Below, in pieces: positions 47,672 to 56,079 of a stretch of DNA of 64,000 bases. Every line of letters begins with the position of its first letter. The stretch's first letter is position 1. This DNA is from Hyphomicrobium_A sp963745205 (GTDB taxonomy: Bacteria; Pseudomonadota; Alphaproteobacteria; Rhizobiales; Hyphomicrobiaceae): positions 186,001 to 250,000 of the forward strand of contig CAVUWX010000003.1 of assembly GCA_963745205.1 (NCBI GenBank). Direction: 5' to 3'. The position numbers and the translations under genes were made by a program. The notes beneath the pieces were generated by a model. The model was not told the DNA's origin and ran no database searches. It saw only the letters and a program-made list of their open reading frames with translations.

Positions 47672-47842
47672 TTACGGCGCGGGTGCAGGAGCTGTCGCAG
47701 GTGCCGGCGGAGCGCTCACGGCCCCGTCGACTTGGACCGGCTGCCTGACAAAGGAAATGTCCGCGAACACGAAGACGTAGGCGAGAGCGGCGATCATGCA
47801 GGCGACGAAGCCGAGTACGATGAGCTTGTGGTGGGTTTCCAT
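47672..47842 (-). CDS. small single-span membrane protein
   Basis: The 56-residue product has one membrane span (LIVLGFVACMIAALAYVFVFA) and a Pro/Ala tail that is probably periplasmic. ATG 47842 begins METHHK, with GGAG nine bases upstream. I do not recognise it. It is encoded between pheT and ndh on the same strand. Confidence 0.5.
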   Translation of the reverse strand: METHHKLIVLGFVACMIAALAYVFVFADISFVRQPVQVDGAVSAPPAPATAPAPAP

Positions 47843-47942
47843 AACGGTTGGCTCCATTGGCACGGCGGTCGCTCGCGCCAGACGGCGTTCGCTTCCTCGC
47901 CAGGCAAGCGCTCAAATCCTCAAAATTCGCTAACTCGCGGGG

Positions 47943-50375
47943 CTAGCCACGGATCTCCCCGCCGGTCGCAGCCTTGACCGCGGCGACGATCTTCTGCGCG
48001 ACCGCCTCGATGTCCTTGTCCGTCAGCGTTTCGGTCGTGGGTTGCAGAGTCACCTCGATCGCAAGCGACTTCTTGCCCTGCTCGGCGAGCGCGCCGCCCT
48101 CGAATACGTCGAACACCGATACGCTTTCGATCAGCGCCTTGTCTGCGGACTGCGCGGCGCGCACGACCTCGCCCGCCGCGACGGAAGCGTCGAGCACGAA
48201 AGCGAAGTCACGGTGCACCGGTAGCAGGTCGGCGGCATCGAGCGGCGGCTTGGCACGGCTTTTGGCTTTCTGCGCCGGCAAGGCATCGAGAAAGATCTCA
48301 AACCCGACGACCGGGCCGCTGACGTCCAGTCCCTTCAGCGTGGCGGGATGCAGCTCGCCGAAGTGTGCGAGCACGACCTTCGGCCCGAGCCGCAGCACGC
48401 CAGAGCGGCCGGGGTGGTACCACGCGGGCGCGTCGCGCGTAATCTGCGCCTTAGCGGGATCGAAACCGAGTGCTGTCAGCACCGCGAAGACATCCGCCTT
48501 CGCATCGAACACGCCGACCTCCCCGGCAGCACTGTCCCAGTGACGGCCGCTGCCCACAAATTTAGCGGTGCCCGCGCGAACGCCGGCGGCGGCGATGAAC
48601 TGATCCTCTGGCGTCTCGCCGCGATAGGCCTGACCCAGCTCGAACAGCGTAGCGTCGACGAAACCGCGGTTGCGGTTGCGCATGACCGCATCGAGCAGAC
48701 CCGGCAGCAAACTTGGGCGCATCGACGACATCTCGGTCGAGATCGGATTGGCGAGCTCGAGCGCATCGGCACCGCCTCCGAACACCTTCGCGGCAGCGCG
48801 TGGGATGAACGACCACGTGACCGCCTCGACAAATCCCCGGCCGGCAAGTGTCCGCCGCGCCCGGCGCGCGCGCTTCTGCCGCTCGGTCAGAACGGGGCGC
48901 GCGACGCCATCCACGCGCGGCATCGGCGTTGACGGGATGCGGTCGAGGCCGGCGATGCGCACGACCTCCTCCACGAGATCGGCGGGGCCGTGCAGGTCGG
49001 GGCGCCACGTCGGCACGGTGACTTTGAGGCCTTTGGCTTTGGGCTCAAGCTCGCAGCCAAGCTTCTCGAGGATGGCTTTGATCTCGCTATCCTTGAGCTT
49101 GAGGCCAGTAAGCTTTTCCACGCGCGCAAGTTCGAAGGGAATGACGCGCTTCGCTGCCGGCGCCTTGCCCGCCACCTTGGCGCGCGAGGGCTCGCCGCCG
49201 GCGAGCTTCAGAACCATGTCGGTTGCGAGATCGAGGCCGGGGAGCTCCGAAGCGGGATCGACGCCGCGCTCGAAGCGATAACGCGCATCCGTCATGAGGC
49301 CGGTTTTGCGCCCCGTCGCAGCGGTGCGCTGCGGGTCGAAGTAGGCGCATTCGATCAGCACGTTCCGCGTCGTCTCCGTCGAGCCCGAGGCTTCCCCGCC
49401 GATGACGCCGCCGAGTCCCAAGACGCCGTTGTCGTCGGCGATGACGCACATGGTCTCGTCGACCGCGTGCTCCTTGCCGTCGAGGCCGAGGAACTTTTCG
49501 CCCTCTTGACCCAGGCGCGCGCGCACAGGGCCCCAAAGTTTGTCCGCGTCATAGACGTGCAAGGGGCGCCCGCGGTCCTGGCTCAGGTAGTTGGTCACGT
49601 CAACGAGTGCGTTGATGGGGCGCAGTCCGACGGACTTAAGGCGGCTCTGCAGCCACGCCGGCGAGGGCCCATTCTTGACGCCGCGCACGTAGCGCCCGGC
49701 GAATATCGGACAGGCGTCGGACGTCTCCTTGGTGAACTCGAGCTTGATCGAAACCGGGCAATCGAACGCACCCTCGACCTTGCCTAGCTTGGGCTCGGGC
49801 TTCAGCTTCCCGAGACCGGCTGCGGCGAGATCGCGCGCGATGCCGCGCACGCCCGTACAGTCGGGCCGGTTGGGCGTCAGCTTCACCTCGATGACCGGAT
49901 CGGCGAGGCCGAGCGCGTCGACATAGCGCTCGCCGACCCGACCAGCCATATCGGCAGGAAGATCGATGATGCCCTCGTGCTCGTCGGAGAGCTCAAGCTC
50001 CCGCTCCGATACCAGCATGCCGTTGGAGACGATGCCGCGCACGGGCTTCTTCTCCAGCGTGATGCCCGACCCGGGGATGTGCGTGCCGAGTGGGGCAAAC
50101 ACTGCGACCATGCCGGCGCGCGCGTTCGGCGCCCCGCACACGACCTCGACCGGCGGCTTGCCCTTGGCGATCTCGACCTGCACGACGCGCAACCGATCAG
50201 CGTTGGGATGCGGCTTGGCTTCGAGCACGCGCGCGATGGTGAAGGCGCCGAGCTTCGCCGCCGGGTCCTCGACGCTCTCGACCTCGAGGCCGATGGCCGA
50301 GAGCTTGGTGGTGATCTCCTCGAGCGATGCCTTGGTGTCGAGATGGTCCTTCAGCCATGACAGCGTGAACTTCAT
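47943..50375 (-). CDS. pheT: phenylalanyl-tRNA synthetase beta subunit
   Basis: The 810-residue subunit has the N-terminal KFTLSWLKDHLDT, an OB-fold tRNA-binding domain (VVQVEIAKGKPPVEVVCGAPN), B3/B4 editing domain (FELARVEKL is in B5; HEGIIDLP in the early part), and a C-terminal anticodon-binding FDX-ACB domain. ATG 50375 overlaps the pheS stop by four bases. It forms an alpha2-beta2 enzyme with PheS. Confidence 0.94.
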   Translation of the reverse strand: MKFTLSWLKDHLDTKASLEEITTKLSAIGLEVESVEDPAAKLGAFTIARVLEAKPHPNADRLRVVQVEIAKGKPPVEVVCGAPNARAGMVAVFAPLGTHIPGSGITLEKKPVRGIVSNGMLVSERELELSDEHEGIIDLPADMAGRVGERYVDALGLADPVIEVKLTPNRPDCTGVRGIARDLAAAGLGKLKPEPKLGKVEGAFDCPVSIKLEFTKETSDACPIFAGRYVRGVKNGPSPAWLQSRLKSVGLRPINALVDVTNYLSQDRGRPLHVYDADKLWGPVRARLGQEGEKFLGLDGKEHAVDETMCVIADDNGVLGLGGVIGGEASGSTETTRNVLIECAYFDPQRTAATGRKTGLMTDARYRFERGVDPASELPGLDLATDMVLKLAGGEPSRAKVAGKAPAAKRVIPFELARVEKLTGLKLKDSEIKAILEKLGCELEPKAKGLKVTVPTWRPDLHGPADLVEEVVRIAGLDRIPSTPMPRVDGVARPVLTERQKRARRARRTLAGRGFVEAVTWSFIPRAAAKVFGGGADALELANPISTEMSSMRPSLLPGLLDAVMRNRNRGFVDATLFELGQAYRGETPEDQFIAAAGVRAGTAKFVGSGRHWDSAAGEVGVFDAKADVFAVLTALGFDPAKAQITRDAPAWYHPGRSGVLRLGPKVVLAHFGELHPATLKGLDVSGPVVGFEIFLDALPAQKAKSRAKPPLDAADLLPVHRDFAFVLDASVAAGEVVRAAQSADKALIESVSVFDVFEGGALAEQGKKSLAIEVTLQPTTETLTDKDIEAVAQKIVAAVKAATGGEIRG

Positions 50376-51456
50376 GACGATAGCCCGCCGGAAAGCGTCG
50401 GCACATCGAGCATGGAGAAACCGTAGTGGCGCAGCCAGCGCAGGTCGCCCGAGAAGAACGCGCGCAGGTCGGGGATGCCGTATTTCAGCATGGCGATGCG
50501 ATCGAGGCCCATGCCGAAGGCGAAGCCCTGGTAGCGTGCGGGATCGAGCCCGCAGTTTGAAAGCACGTTGGGATGCACCATCCCGCAGCCGAGGATCTCC
50601 AGCCACTTGCCGGGCTTGCCGATCGCCTCGGCGCCGATGTCCACTTCGGCGGAGGGCTCCGTGAACGGGAAAGTGCGAGGCGCGGAAGCGCATCTTCACC
50701 TCGTCCACCTCGAAGAATGCCTTGCAGAACTCCTCCAGCACCCACTTCAGGTGCCCCATGTGGGTCGCCTCGTCGATGACGAGCCCCTCGATCTGATGGA
50801 ACATCGGCGTGTGCGTCTGGTCGTGAATCGCAGCGGTAGACGCGCCCCGGCGCGATGATGCGGATGGGCGGCTTCTGCGCCATCATGGTGCGGATCTGCA
50901 CGGGGCTTGTGTGTGTGCGCAGGAGGAGGCGCGAGCCGTCGGGCTTCGGGTTGAAATAGAAGGTGTCGTGCTCCTGGCGCGCGGGATGCTCCGGAGGCAC
51001 GTTGAGCTTGGTGAAGTTCAAATCATCCGTCTCGATGTCGGGCCCTTCGGCGACCGCAAACCCCATGTCGCCGAAAATCTCGATGCACTCCTCGAGCACC
51101 TGGGCGACCGGGTGGATGCGCCCCTGCGCGAGCGGACCGGGCCGAACGGGCAGCGTGACGTCGGCGCGCTCATTCGCTAGCCGTGAGGACAACGCCTGGA
51201 CGTCGAGCGCGCTTCTGCGCGCTTCGAGCGCATCGGTAACACGGCCCTTGATCTCGTTGACGGCCTGGCCAAAGGTCTTGCGTGCGTCCGGCGCCATGGA
51301 GCCCAAACGCGCCATAAGCTCCGAAATGCGACCCTTCTTGCCGAGTGCTGAGACGCGCACCAGCTCCAGCGCGGGGAGATCGGCGGCGCCCGCGACCGCG
51401 CCCAGAAGCTCGCGCTCCAGCGCTTCGAGATTCGGGTCTGAACCTGCGGACGTCAT
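50372..51456 (-). CDS. pheS: phenylalanyl-tRNA synthetase alpha subunit, two frame breaks
   Basis: Class II motifs are present across three frames: RIHPVAQVLEECIEIFGDMG, GRVYRCDS, then DQTHTPMFHQIEGLVIDE, and finally the C-terminal GFAFGMGLDRIAMLKYGI. One extra C at about 50830 (between Asp-Ser and Asp-Gln of SDQTHTP) and one extra G at about 50670 (in HFPFTEPSAEVD) explain both shifts; the total of 1085 bases is two more than a multiple of three. The gene is essential, so these are almost certainly sequence errors. It adds Phe to tRNA with PheT. Confidence 0.9.
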
Positions 51457-51477
51457 TCGCTCTCAGCCTATCTCAAG

Positions 51478-51569
51478 TGTCATCCTCGGGCTTGTCCCGA
51501 GGATCCATCTTGCTTCTTGCGCCGACGCAAGCGGGTAGCTGGATCCTCGGCATAAAGCCGAGGATGACA
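51478..51569. repeat. intergenic palindromic repeat (nested hairpins)
   Basis: The element between pheS and rplT reads TGTCATCC at 51478 and its complement GGATGACA ending at 51569. Inside are two small hairpins, CCTCGGG/CCCGAGG at the left and CCTCGGC/GCCGAGG at the right, plus GGATCCA/TGGATCC. Repeats of this shape occur in many copies in intergenic regions of alphaproteobacteria. Only one copy is in this window. In the rplT-pheS transcript it would form a large hairpin. Confidence 0.75.
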
Positions 51570-51583
51570 AGGATGGGAGTGCG

Positions 51584-51952
51584 CTAAGCCGCAGCTTTCT
51601 TGACCGCGGCGGCCGCTTGCTCGGCAAGCACCTTGAAGCCTGCGGCGTCCTTCACCGCGAGGTCGGCCAGCACCTTGCGGTCGATCTCGATGCCGGCCTT
51701 GTTAAGGCCGTCGATAAATCGACCGTAGGTCAGCCCGTGCTCGCGCGCCGCAGCGTTGATGCGCTGAATCCAGAGCGAGCGGAACGTGCGCTTCTTGCGC
51801 TTGCGATCGCGGTACTGATACTGCAGCGCCTTCTCGACGGCTTGCTTGGCGATACGGATCGTGTTCTTGCGCCGGCCGTAATAGCCTTTGGCGGCCTTCA
51901 GAACTTTCTTGTGCTTGGCATGGGCGGTGACGCCGCGCTTTACGCGTGCCAT
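51584..51952 (-). CDS. rplT: 50S ribosomal protein L20
   Basis: The 122-residue protein starts ARVKRGVTAHAKHKKVLKAA and contains the family segment RRKNTIRIAKQAVEKALQY. It binds 23S rRNA early in assembly. It lies 53 bases after rpmI and before pheS, the usual infC-rpmI-rplT-pheST order. Confidence 0.96.
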   Translation of the reverse strand: MARVKRGVTAHAKHKKVLKAAKGYYGRRKNTIRIAKQAVEKALQYQYRDRKRKKRTFRSLWIQRINAAAREHGLTYGRFIDGLNKAGIEIDRKVLADLAVKDAAGFKVLAEQAAAAVKKAAA

Positions 51953-52005
51953 AGAACTGCTCCTCTAAGAATGATCGGGCCGTGATCGCTCCGCTGACTC
52001 TTAAA

Positions 52006-52206
52006 TCAGCGTGCGTAGGGCATGTACTTCTTGACGATCTTGGCGTCGAAGTCGTTGAGCACCATGGTGCCCCGCGCCTGGCGAATGAACTTCGCGTGGC
52101 GCTTGATCATTCCGTGGCGCTTGCCCTGGGCTGCAGCCTTGACCTTGCCCGTTCCCGTCATCTTGAAGCGCTTTTTGGCGCCGCTCTTGGTCTTCATCTT
52201 GGGCAT
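52006..52206 (-). CDS. rpmI: 50S ribosomal protein L35
   Basis: The 66-residue basic protein starts MPKMKTKSGAKKRFKMTGTG and ends in KKYMPYAR, a full L35. It is followed by rplT. ATG 52206 is chosen because all earlier residues in the frame are unlike L35. Confidence 0.96.
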   Translation of the reverse strand: MPKMKTKSGAKKRFKMTGTGKVKAAAQGKRHGMIKRHAKFIRQARGTMVLNDFDAKIVKKYMPYAR

Positions 52207-52372
52207 TTCGCTGGTCCTTTCTCGCTCGGGCCGGCGCTTAAGCTCGCTGAAGGAGCGGCCGCCTCGAGAGCTCTGACAAAAGCATAAGAGCCGCCACGGC
52301 ATGCCCCGCCGGGCGGCTCGGCGGCCCTTATACGAGCGGGATCGCAATACGGCAAGAGGCGCGAGAGCGCCC

Positions 52373-52906
52373 TTATTGCAGCTTGTCGCACACGCGGTGC
52401 GTCTGGCCAGGGTCCGGCCCGGCCTCGTCGTGGCAGAAGTCGCGGGCGCAGTTGCACTCGCTGTCGCTGTCGCCACCATCCTCGCGGGCACCAGCCTCCT
52501 GGCACGACTGCTCTTCGGGGGCGAGATCGCAGCGGAAGCGCACTTGCGTCGGCGGAGCGGGGGCAGGTGCAGCCGGCACGGGCTGGACTAAGGGAACCGG
52601 CACCGCTGGGGCCGGCGCCGCTGGGAGGGGCGCCGCTGGGAGGGGCGCCGCCGGCACCGGCATGACGGCCGCGGGTGGCGCCGCGTAGGTTGGCGCGGGA
52701 TTCGGCAGCGTGAGGCCGGCGCCGCCGCCGGTTCCCGTCATGCTGCCCGGCAAGGGGGTGGGAAACTTCGGCGATGGCACCGGATCGACGAAGCGTTGCG
52801 CTTGTGCGCTACCGGCGAGCGAGCCAACAAGCAGCGCACATACAACGGCCGCCGACAGGAGCCGGCGGCCGGAAGTCCCGGGAAAGGAAAACTTGCCTCG
52901 TTGCAC
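52373..52906 (-). CDS. secreted Pro/Ala-rich protein with Cys-rich end
   Basis: The 177-residue product has a signal peptide (LLSAAVVCALLVGSLAGSAQA), a low-complexity Pro/Ala/Val middle containing tandem PAAPLPAAPLPAAPAPA, and a tail with six Cys (FRCDLAPEEQSCQ, then SECNCARDFCHDE, then RVCDKLQ). It could form three disulfides in the periplasm. I do not recognise it. It interrupts the usual infC-rpmI pair. Confidence 0.65.
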   Translation of the reverse strand: MQRGKFSFPGTSGRRLLSAAVVCALLVGSLAGSAQAQRFVDPVPSPKFPTPLPGSMTGTGGGAGLTLPNPAPTYAAPPAAVMPVPAAPLPAAPLPAAPAPAVPVPLVQPVPAAPAPAPPTQVRFRCDLAPEEQSCQEAGAREDGGDSDSECNCARDFCHDEAGPDPGQTHRVCDKLQ

Positions 52907-52945
52907 CGCACGACCTCCCTACAAGCCGACGCGGGGCGAAGGCCG

Positions 52946-53485
52946 CTACCTCGGCGCCAGAACCATCACCATCTGACGTCCTTCAAGCCGCGGCTCCGAT
53001 TCCACCTTGGCGATCGGCTCGAGGTCGCCCTTCACGCGCTGCAGCACTTCCATGCCGAGCTGCTGGTGCGCCATCTCGCGGCCGCGGAAGCGCAGCGTGA
53101 CCTTCACCTTGTCGCCCTCTTCGAAGAAACGCTTGATCGAGCGCATTTTCACGTCGTAGTCGTGATCGTCGATCGCGGGGCGCATCTTGATCTCTTTGAT
53201 CTCGACGATCTTCTGATGCTTGCGCGCCTCGGCGGCTTTCTTCTGCGCTTGGTATTTGTATTTGCCGTAATCGAGTATCTTGCAGACGGGCGGCTCCGCG
53301 TCGGGCGAGATCTCTACGAGGTCGAGGCCTGCCTTCACGGCCCGCTCCAGCGCATCCGCGTGGCTTACGACGCCTACGTTTTCCCCGTTCTCGTCAATCA
53401 ACCTCACGTCTTTGGCCCTGATCGCCTCATTGATCTTGGGCCCGGTTGGCTCGCGCTCAGGCGCGGCTCGCATTGGTCGGCGGAT
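52946..53485 (-). CDS. infC: translation initiation factor IF-3, ATC start
   Basis: The protein of about 179 residues has the IF-3 N-terminal domain (GPKINEAIRAKDVRLIDENG), linker (GKYKYQAQKKAAEARKHQK) and C-terminal domain (RAIDDHDYDVKMRSIKRF-like, ending VLAPR). The first ATG, 53473, is inside the conserved opening; four codons earlier, ATC 53485 gives the family start (M/I)RRPMRA and has AAGGAG seven bases upstream. infC genes are known to use rare start codons for autoregulation. Confidence 0.92.
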   Translation of the reverse strand: MRRPMRAAPEREPTGPKINEAIRAKDVRLIDENGENVGVVSHADALERAVKAGLDLVEISPDAEPPVCKILDYGKYKYQAQKKAAEARKHQKIVEIKEIKMRPAIDDHDYDVKMRSIKRFFEEGDKVKVTLRFRGREMAHQQLGMEVLQRVKGDLEPIAKVESEPRLEGRQMVMVLAPR

Positions 53486-53498
53486 GTTGAGTCTCCTT
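53483..53498 (-). promoter_or_regulatory. infC ribosome site and ATC start
   Basis: On the minus strand AAGGAG (53498-53493) is followed by a seven-base spacer and ATC (53485-53483). No such site precedes the ATG at 53473. In E. coli infC the rare AUU start lets IF-3 repress its own translation; the same logic is likely here. Confidence 0.75.
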
Positions 53499-53720
53499 CG
53501 GTTGCTTCAACTGGGACTGCAAGCGCACAAGCTCACTGACCCGATTCGCATCGGGCAACGCGAGACGGCACTCTCAGCCCACGCAAGAATCGAAAAGAAA
53601 CGAGGCGAAGTCAAGGGATCGGGCGCGCACATACGTATGCCGCGGCAGCTCGCGCATGCAGCGGCAGATCAGGAGAACATGTTGAAAATTCAATCGATTG
53701 AACCTACGGCACGCACTGTC

Positions 53721-55238
53721 TCAATCGCGTGACAGGCCCTTGGCTTCGAGTTCGGCCAAGTACTCGCGCCAGCGTTTGTCCTTCTCGCGGCCGAGCTGTT
53801 GCAGGTAGGTCCAGGTGAATAGCCCGGTGTCGTGACCGTCGTCGAACGCGATGCGCACGGCGTACGTGCCCACAGGGCGCAGGTCGTTGATCTTGACGTG
53901 GCGCTTGCGGCCAACCGTGACGCGTTGCTCGGGCGAGTGGCCCTGCACCTCCGCCGACGGGCTCATCACGCGGAGAAGCTCGGCTGCGAGCTCGTATTTC
54001 GGCCCGCACGCGAACTCGACCGTTAGGGCGTCGCCGTTGGGACTTAAGCCAAGCTTCGGCGGCTTCGCCGCCATCTCCTGCGCCGACTTCAGTTCCGCCC
54101 ATGTCCGCTCCGCGACCGTGCGGAAGATTTGCGCGAGTGGAGACTCGGGCTCAGTCGCGGTGATCGGCGTGCCGGCATCCGAGCGCGCCCGGATCTCCAT
54201 ATCGAGCGGAATGGCCCCGAGGAACGGCACGCCGAGCCGCTGCGCCTCCGCCTCTGCGCCGCCGTGTCCGAAGATGTGCGAATGCTCGCCGCACTTCGGG
54301 CAGGCGAAGTAGCTCATGTTCTCGATGATGCCGAGCACGGGCACGCTGACCTTACGGAACATGGCGAGGCCCTTGCGCGCGTCGATCAGCGCCAAGTCCT
54401 GCGGCGTCGAAACGATGACGACGCCCGAGAGCGGAACCTGCTGCGCCATCGTCAGCTGCACGTCGCCGGTGCCTGGCGGCATGTCGACGACGAGGATGTC
54501 GAGCTCGCCATCCTCGCCCCAGGCGACGTCGCGCAGCATCTGGTTCAGTGCGCCGACCACCATGGGCCCGCGCCAGATGACGGGGGTCTCCTCGTCGACC
54601 AAGAAGCCCATCGACATGACCTTCAGGCCGTAGCCCTGCATCGGCCTCAGCGTCTTGCCCGACACGATCTGCGGCTGCCCCTTGAGGCCCAGAAGACGCG
54701 GCTGCGACGGGCCGTAGATGTCGGCGTCGAGGATGCCGACCTTGTGTCCCAGCGCCTTGAGACCTAAGGCCAGATTGACCGCCGCCGTCGATTTGCCGAC
54801 GCCGCCCTTGCCGGAGGCCACCGCGATCACGCTTTTCACGCCCGGTACCCCGGCAAGTGGCTTGGCGCCCTGCGGTCGACCCGCATGAGCGCCATTGCCA
54901 GAAGTGCCAGCGGAGGCGCGCGCCTCTTGCATGCGTGCGCTCTCGGCTGGACCAGGCTTAGCAGGCGTTCCGGGCGCACTTAACCCCCGCGCGGCTTCGG
55001 CCGTGAGAACGGCCGTGACCCCGATCACTCCCGGCAGCTTGGCGACGACATTCTCGGCGGCCTTGCGCAGCGGCTCGAGCTCGTCGGCGCGCGTCGCCGG
55101 CACAGTGATTGAGAAATAGACGCGGTTGTCCTTGACCAAGATCTCCGACACCAGCCCGAGATCGACGATGTTGCCGGCGAGGTCGGGGCCTTTGACCCGA
55201 CGCAGCTCGTCCAGGACGTGCGCCTTCGAAATAGACAT
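53721..55238 (-). CDS. mrp: Mrp/ApbC iron-sulfur carrier ATPase fused to DUF971
   Basis: The 505-residue protein has an N-terminal MIP18/FeS-assembly domain (residues 5-80), a disordered linker, the deviant P-loop ASGKGGVGKS (141-150), DADIYGPSQP, a cluster-binding CPKC motif in FACPKCGEH, and a C-terminal region (from about 412) matching DUF971: LTVEFACGPKYELAAELLRV, SPSAEVQGH and AVRIAFDDGHDTGLFTW. It carries [4Fe-4S] clusters to target proteins. Mrp and DUF971 are usually separate. ATG 55238 begins the conserved part. Confidence 0.9.
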   Translation of the reverse strand: MSISKAHVLDELRRVKGPDLAGNIVDLGLVSEILVKDNRVYFSITVPATRADELEPLRKAAENVVAKLPGVIGVTAVLTAEAARGLSAPGTPAKPGPAESARMQEARASAGTSGNGAHAGRPQGAKPLAGVPGVKSVIAVASGKGGVGKSTAAVNLALGLKALGHKVGILDADIYGPSQPRLLGLKGQPQIVSGKTLRPMQGYGLKVMSMGFLVDEETPVIWRGPMVVGALNQMLRDVAWGEDGELDILVVDMPPGTGDVQLTMAQQVPLSGVVIVSTPQDLALIDARKGLAMFRKVSVPVLGIIENMSYFACPKCGEHSHIFGHGGAEAEAQRLGVPFLGAIPLDMEIRARSDAGTPITATEPESPLAQIFRTVAERTWAELKSAQEMAAKPPKLGLSPNGDALTVEFACGPKYELAAELLRVMSPSAEVQGHSPEQRVTVGRKRHVKINDLRPVGTYAVRIAFDDGHDTGLFTWTYLQQLGREKDKRWREYLAELEAKGLSRD

Positions 55239-55393
55239 TGAGGGTGCTCCGGGGATGCGGGGTGCCCGCAATCGGGCGGATACTGTCAGACGCAATGCTG
55301 GAAGTCACGGGCTCCCATGGATATGGATATAGGATGACGAGCGGCGGGCGCATACTCGCCCGAGCTGGGCCGGCGCAGGGGGAGGGCTCAATC

Positions 55394-56014
55394 ATGAAAG
55401 TCTTGTTAGCGCTGAGCCGCGTCATCGACGGCGCAACGCGCAGGCTCGGGCAGTGGGTCGCCTGGCTCGTGATAGCCGCAGCCCTCATCAGCGCCGGCAA
55501 CGCCGTCATCCGCAAGCTGTTCGACGTGAGCTCGAACGCCTGGCTCGAGCTGCAGTGGTGGCTGTTCAGCGCGGTGTTCCTGTTGGCCGCGCCGTGGACG
55601 CTTGCGCTCAACGAACACATCCGCATCGACATTCTGAACCAGCGCTTTTCGCAGTGGGTGCGTAACGCCATCGAGATCATCGGGCATTTGCTTTTCCTGA
55701 TGCCGATGGCCGCGGTCATCGTGTGGACCTCGTGGCCGTTCTTCCTCACCTCCTACGGGCAGAACGAGCAATCCTCCAACTTCGGAGGCCTGCCGCAATG
55801 GCCCGCGAAATTCCTGATCCCGCTTGCGTTCCCGATCCTCTTCCTCCAAGGCGTGTCCGAGCTGATCAAGCGCATCGCCATCATACGCGGCGACCTTGCC
55901 GAGAGCGACGCCGCCGGCCACCCAGCCGCCGCGCCGGCACGCTCCGGCCACCTCGACCATCCGCTCGCTTCTTCGAGGACCGCGGCTGCCGGCGATGAGA
56001 GGAGCAATCGCTAG
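55394..56014 (+). CDS. dctQ: TRAP transporter small permease, DctQ family
   Basis: ATG 55394 follows GGAGG. The 206-residue protein has four membrane spans and the DctQ core (WLELQWWLFSAVFLLAAPWT, then LNEHIRIDILNQRFS). The C-terminal tail is Ala/Pro-rich. It pairs with the large permease encoded 65 bases downstream to import organic anions with sodium. The substrate class is suggested by the TakP-like binding protein at 57867. Confidence 0.9.
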   Translation: MKVLLALSRVIDGATRRLGQWVAWLVIAAALISAGNAVIRKLFDVSSNAWLELQWWLFSAVFLLAAPWTLALNEHIRIDILNQRFSQWVRNAIEIIGHLLFLMPMAAVIVWTSWPFFLTSYGQNEQSSNFGGLPQWPAKFLIPLAFPILFLQGVSELIKRIAIIRGDLAESDAAGHPAAAPARSGHLDHPLASSRTAAAGDERSNR

Positions 56015-56032
56015 CCGGTGCCTAATCCCCTA

Positions 56033-56068
56033 AGGGGGCGAGGGAGGGGGGCGAGGGAGGGGGGCGGC
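56033..56068 (+). repeat. purine-rich tandem repeat ahead of dctM
   Basis: A 13-base unit, GGGGGGCGAGGGA, is repeated about two and a half times just before the dctM ribosome site. G runs of this length slip easily, so copy number may vary, and the repeat may affect translation of dctM. Confidence 0.6.
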
Positions 56069-56079
56069 GGAGAGGGGAC

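Noticed and set aside
50670..50835. Programmed frameshifting in pheS
   Set aside because: There is no slippery heptamer, no downstream structure was evident, two separate shifts would be needed, and pheS is not known to use frameshifting. Extra bases are simpler.
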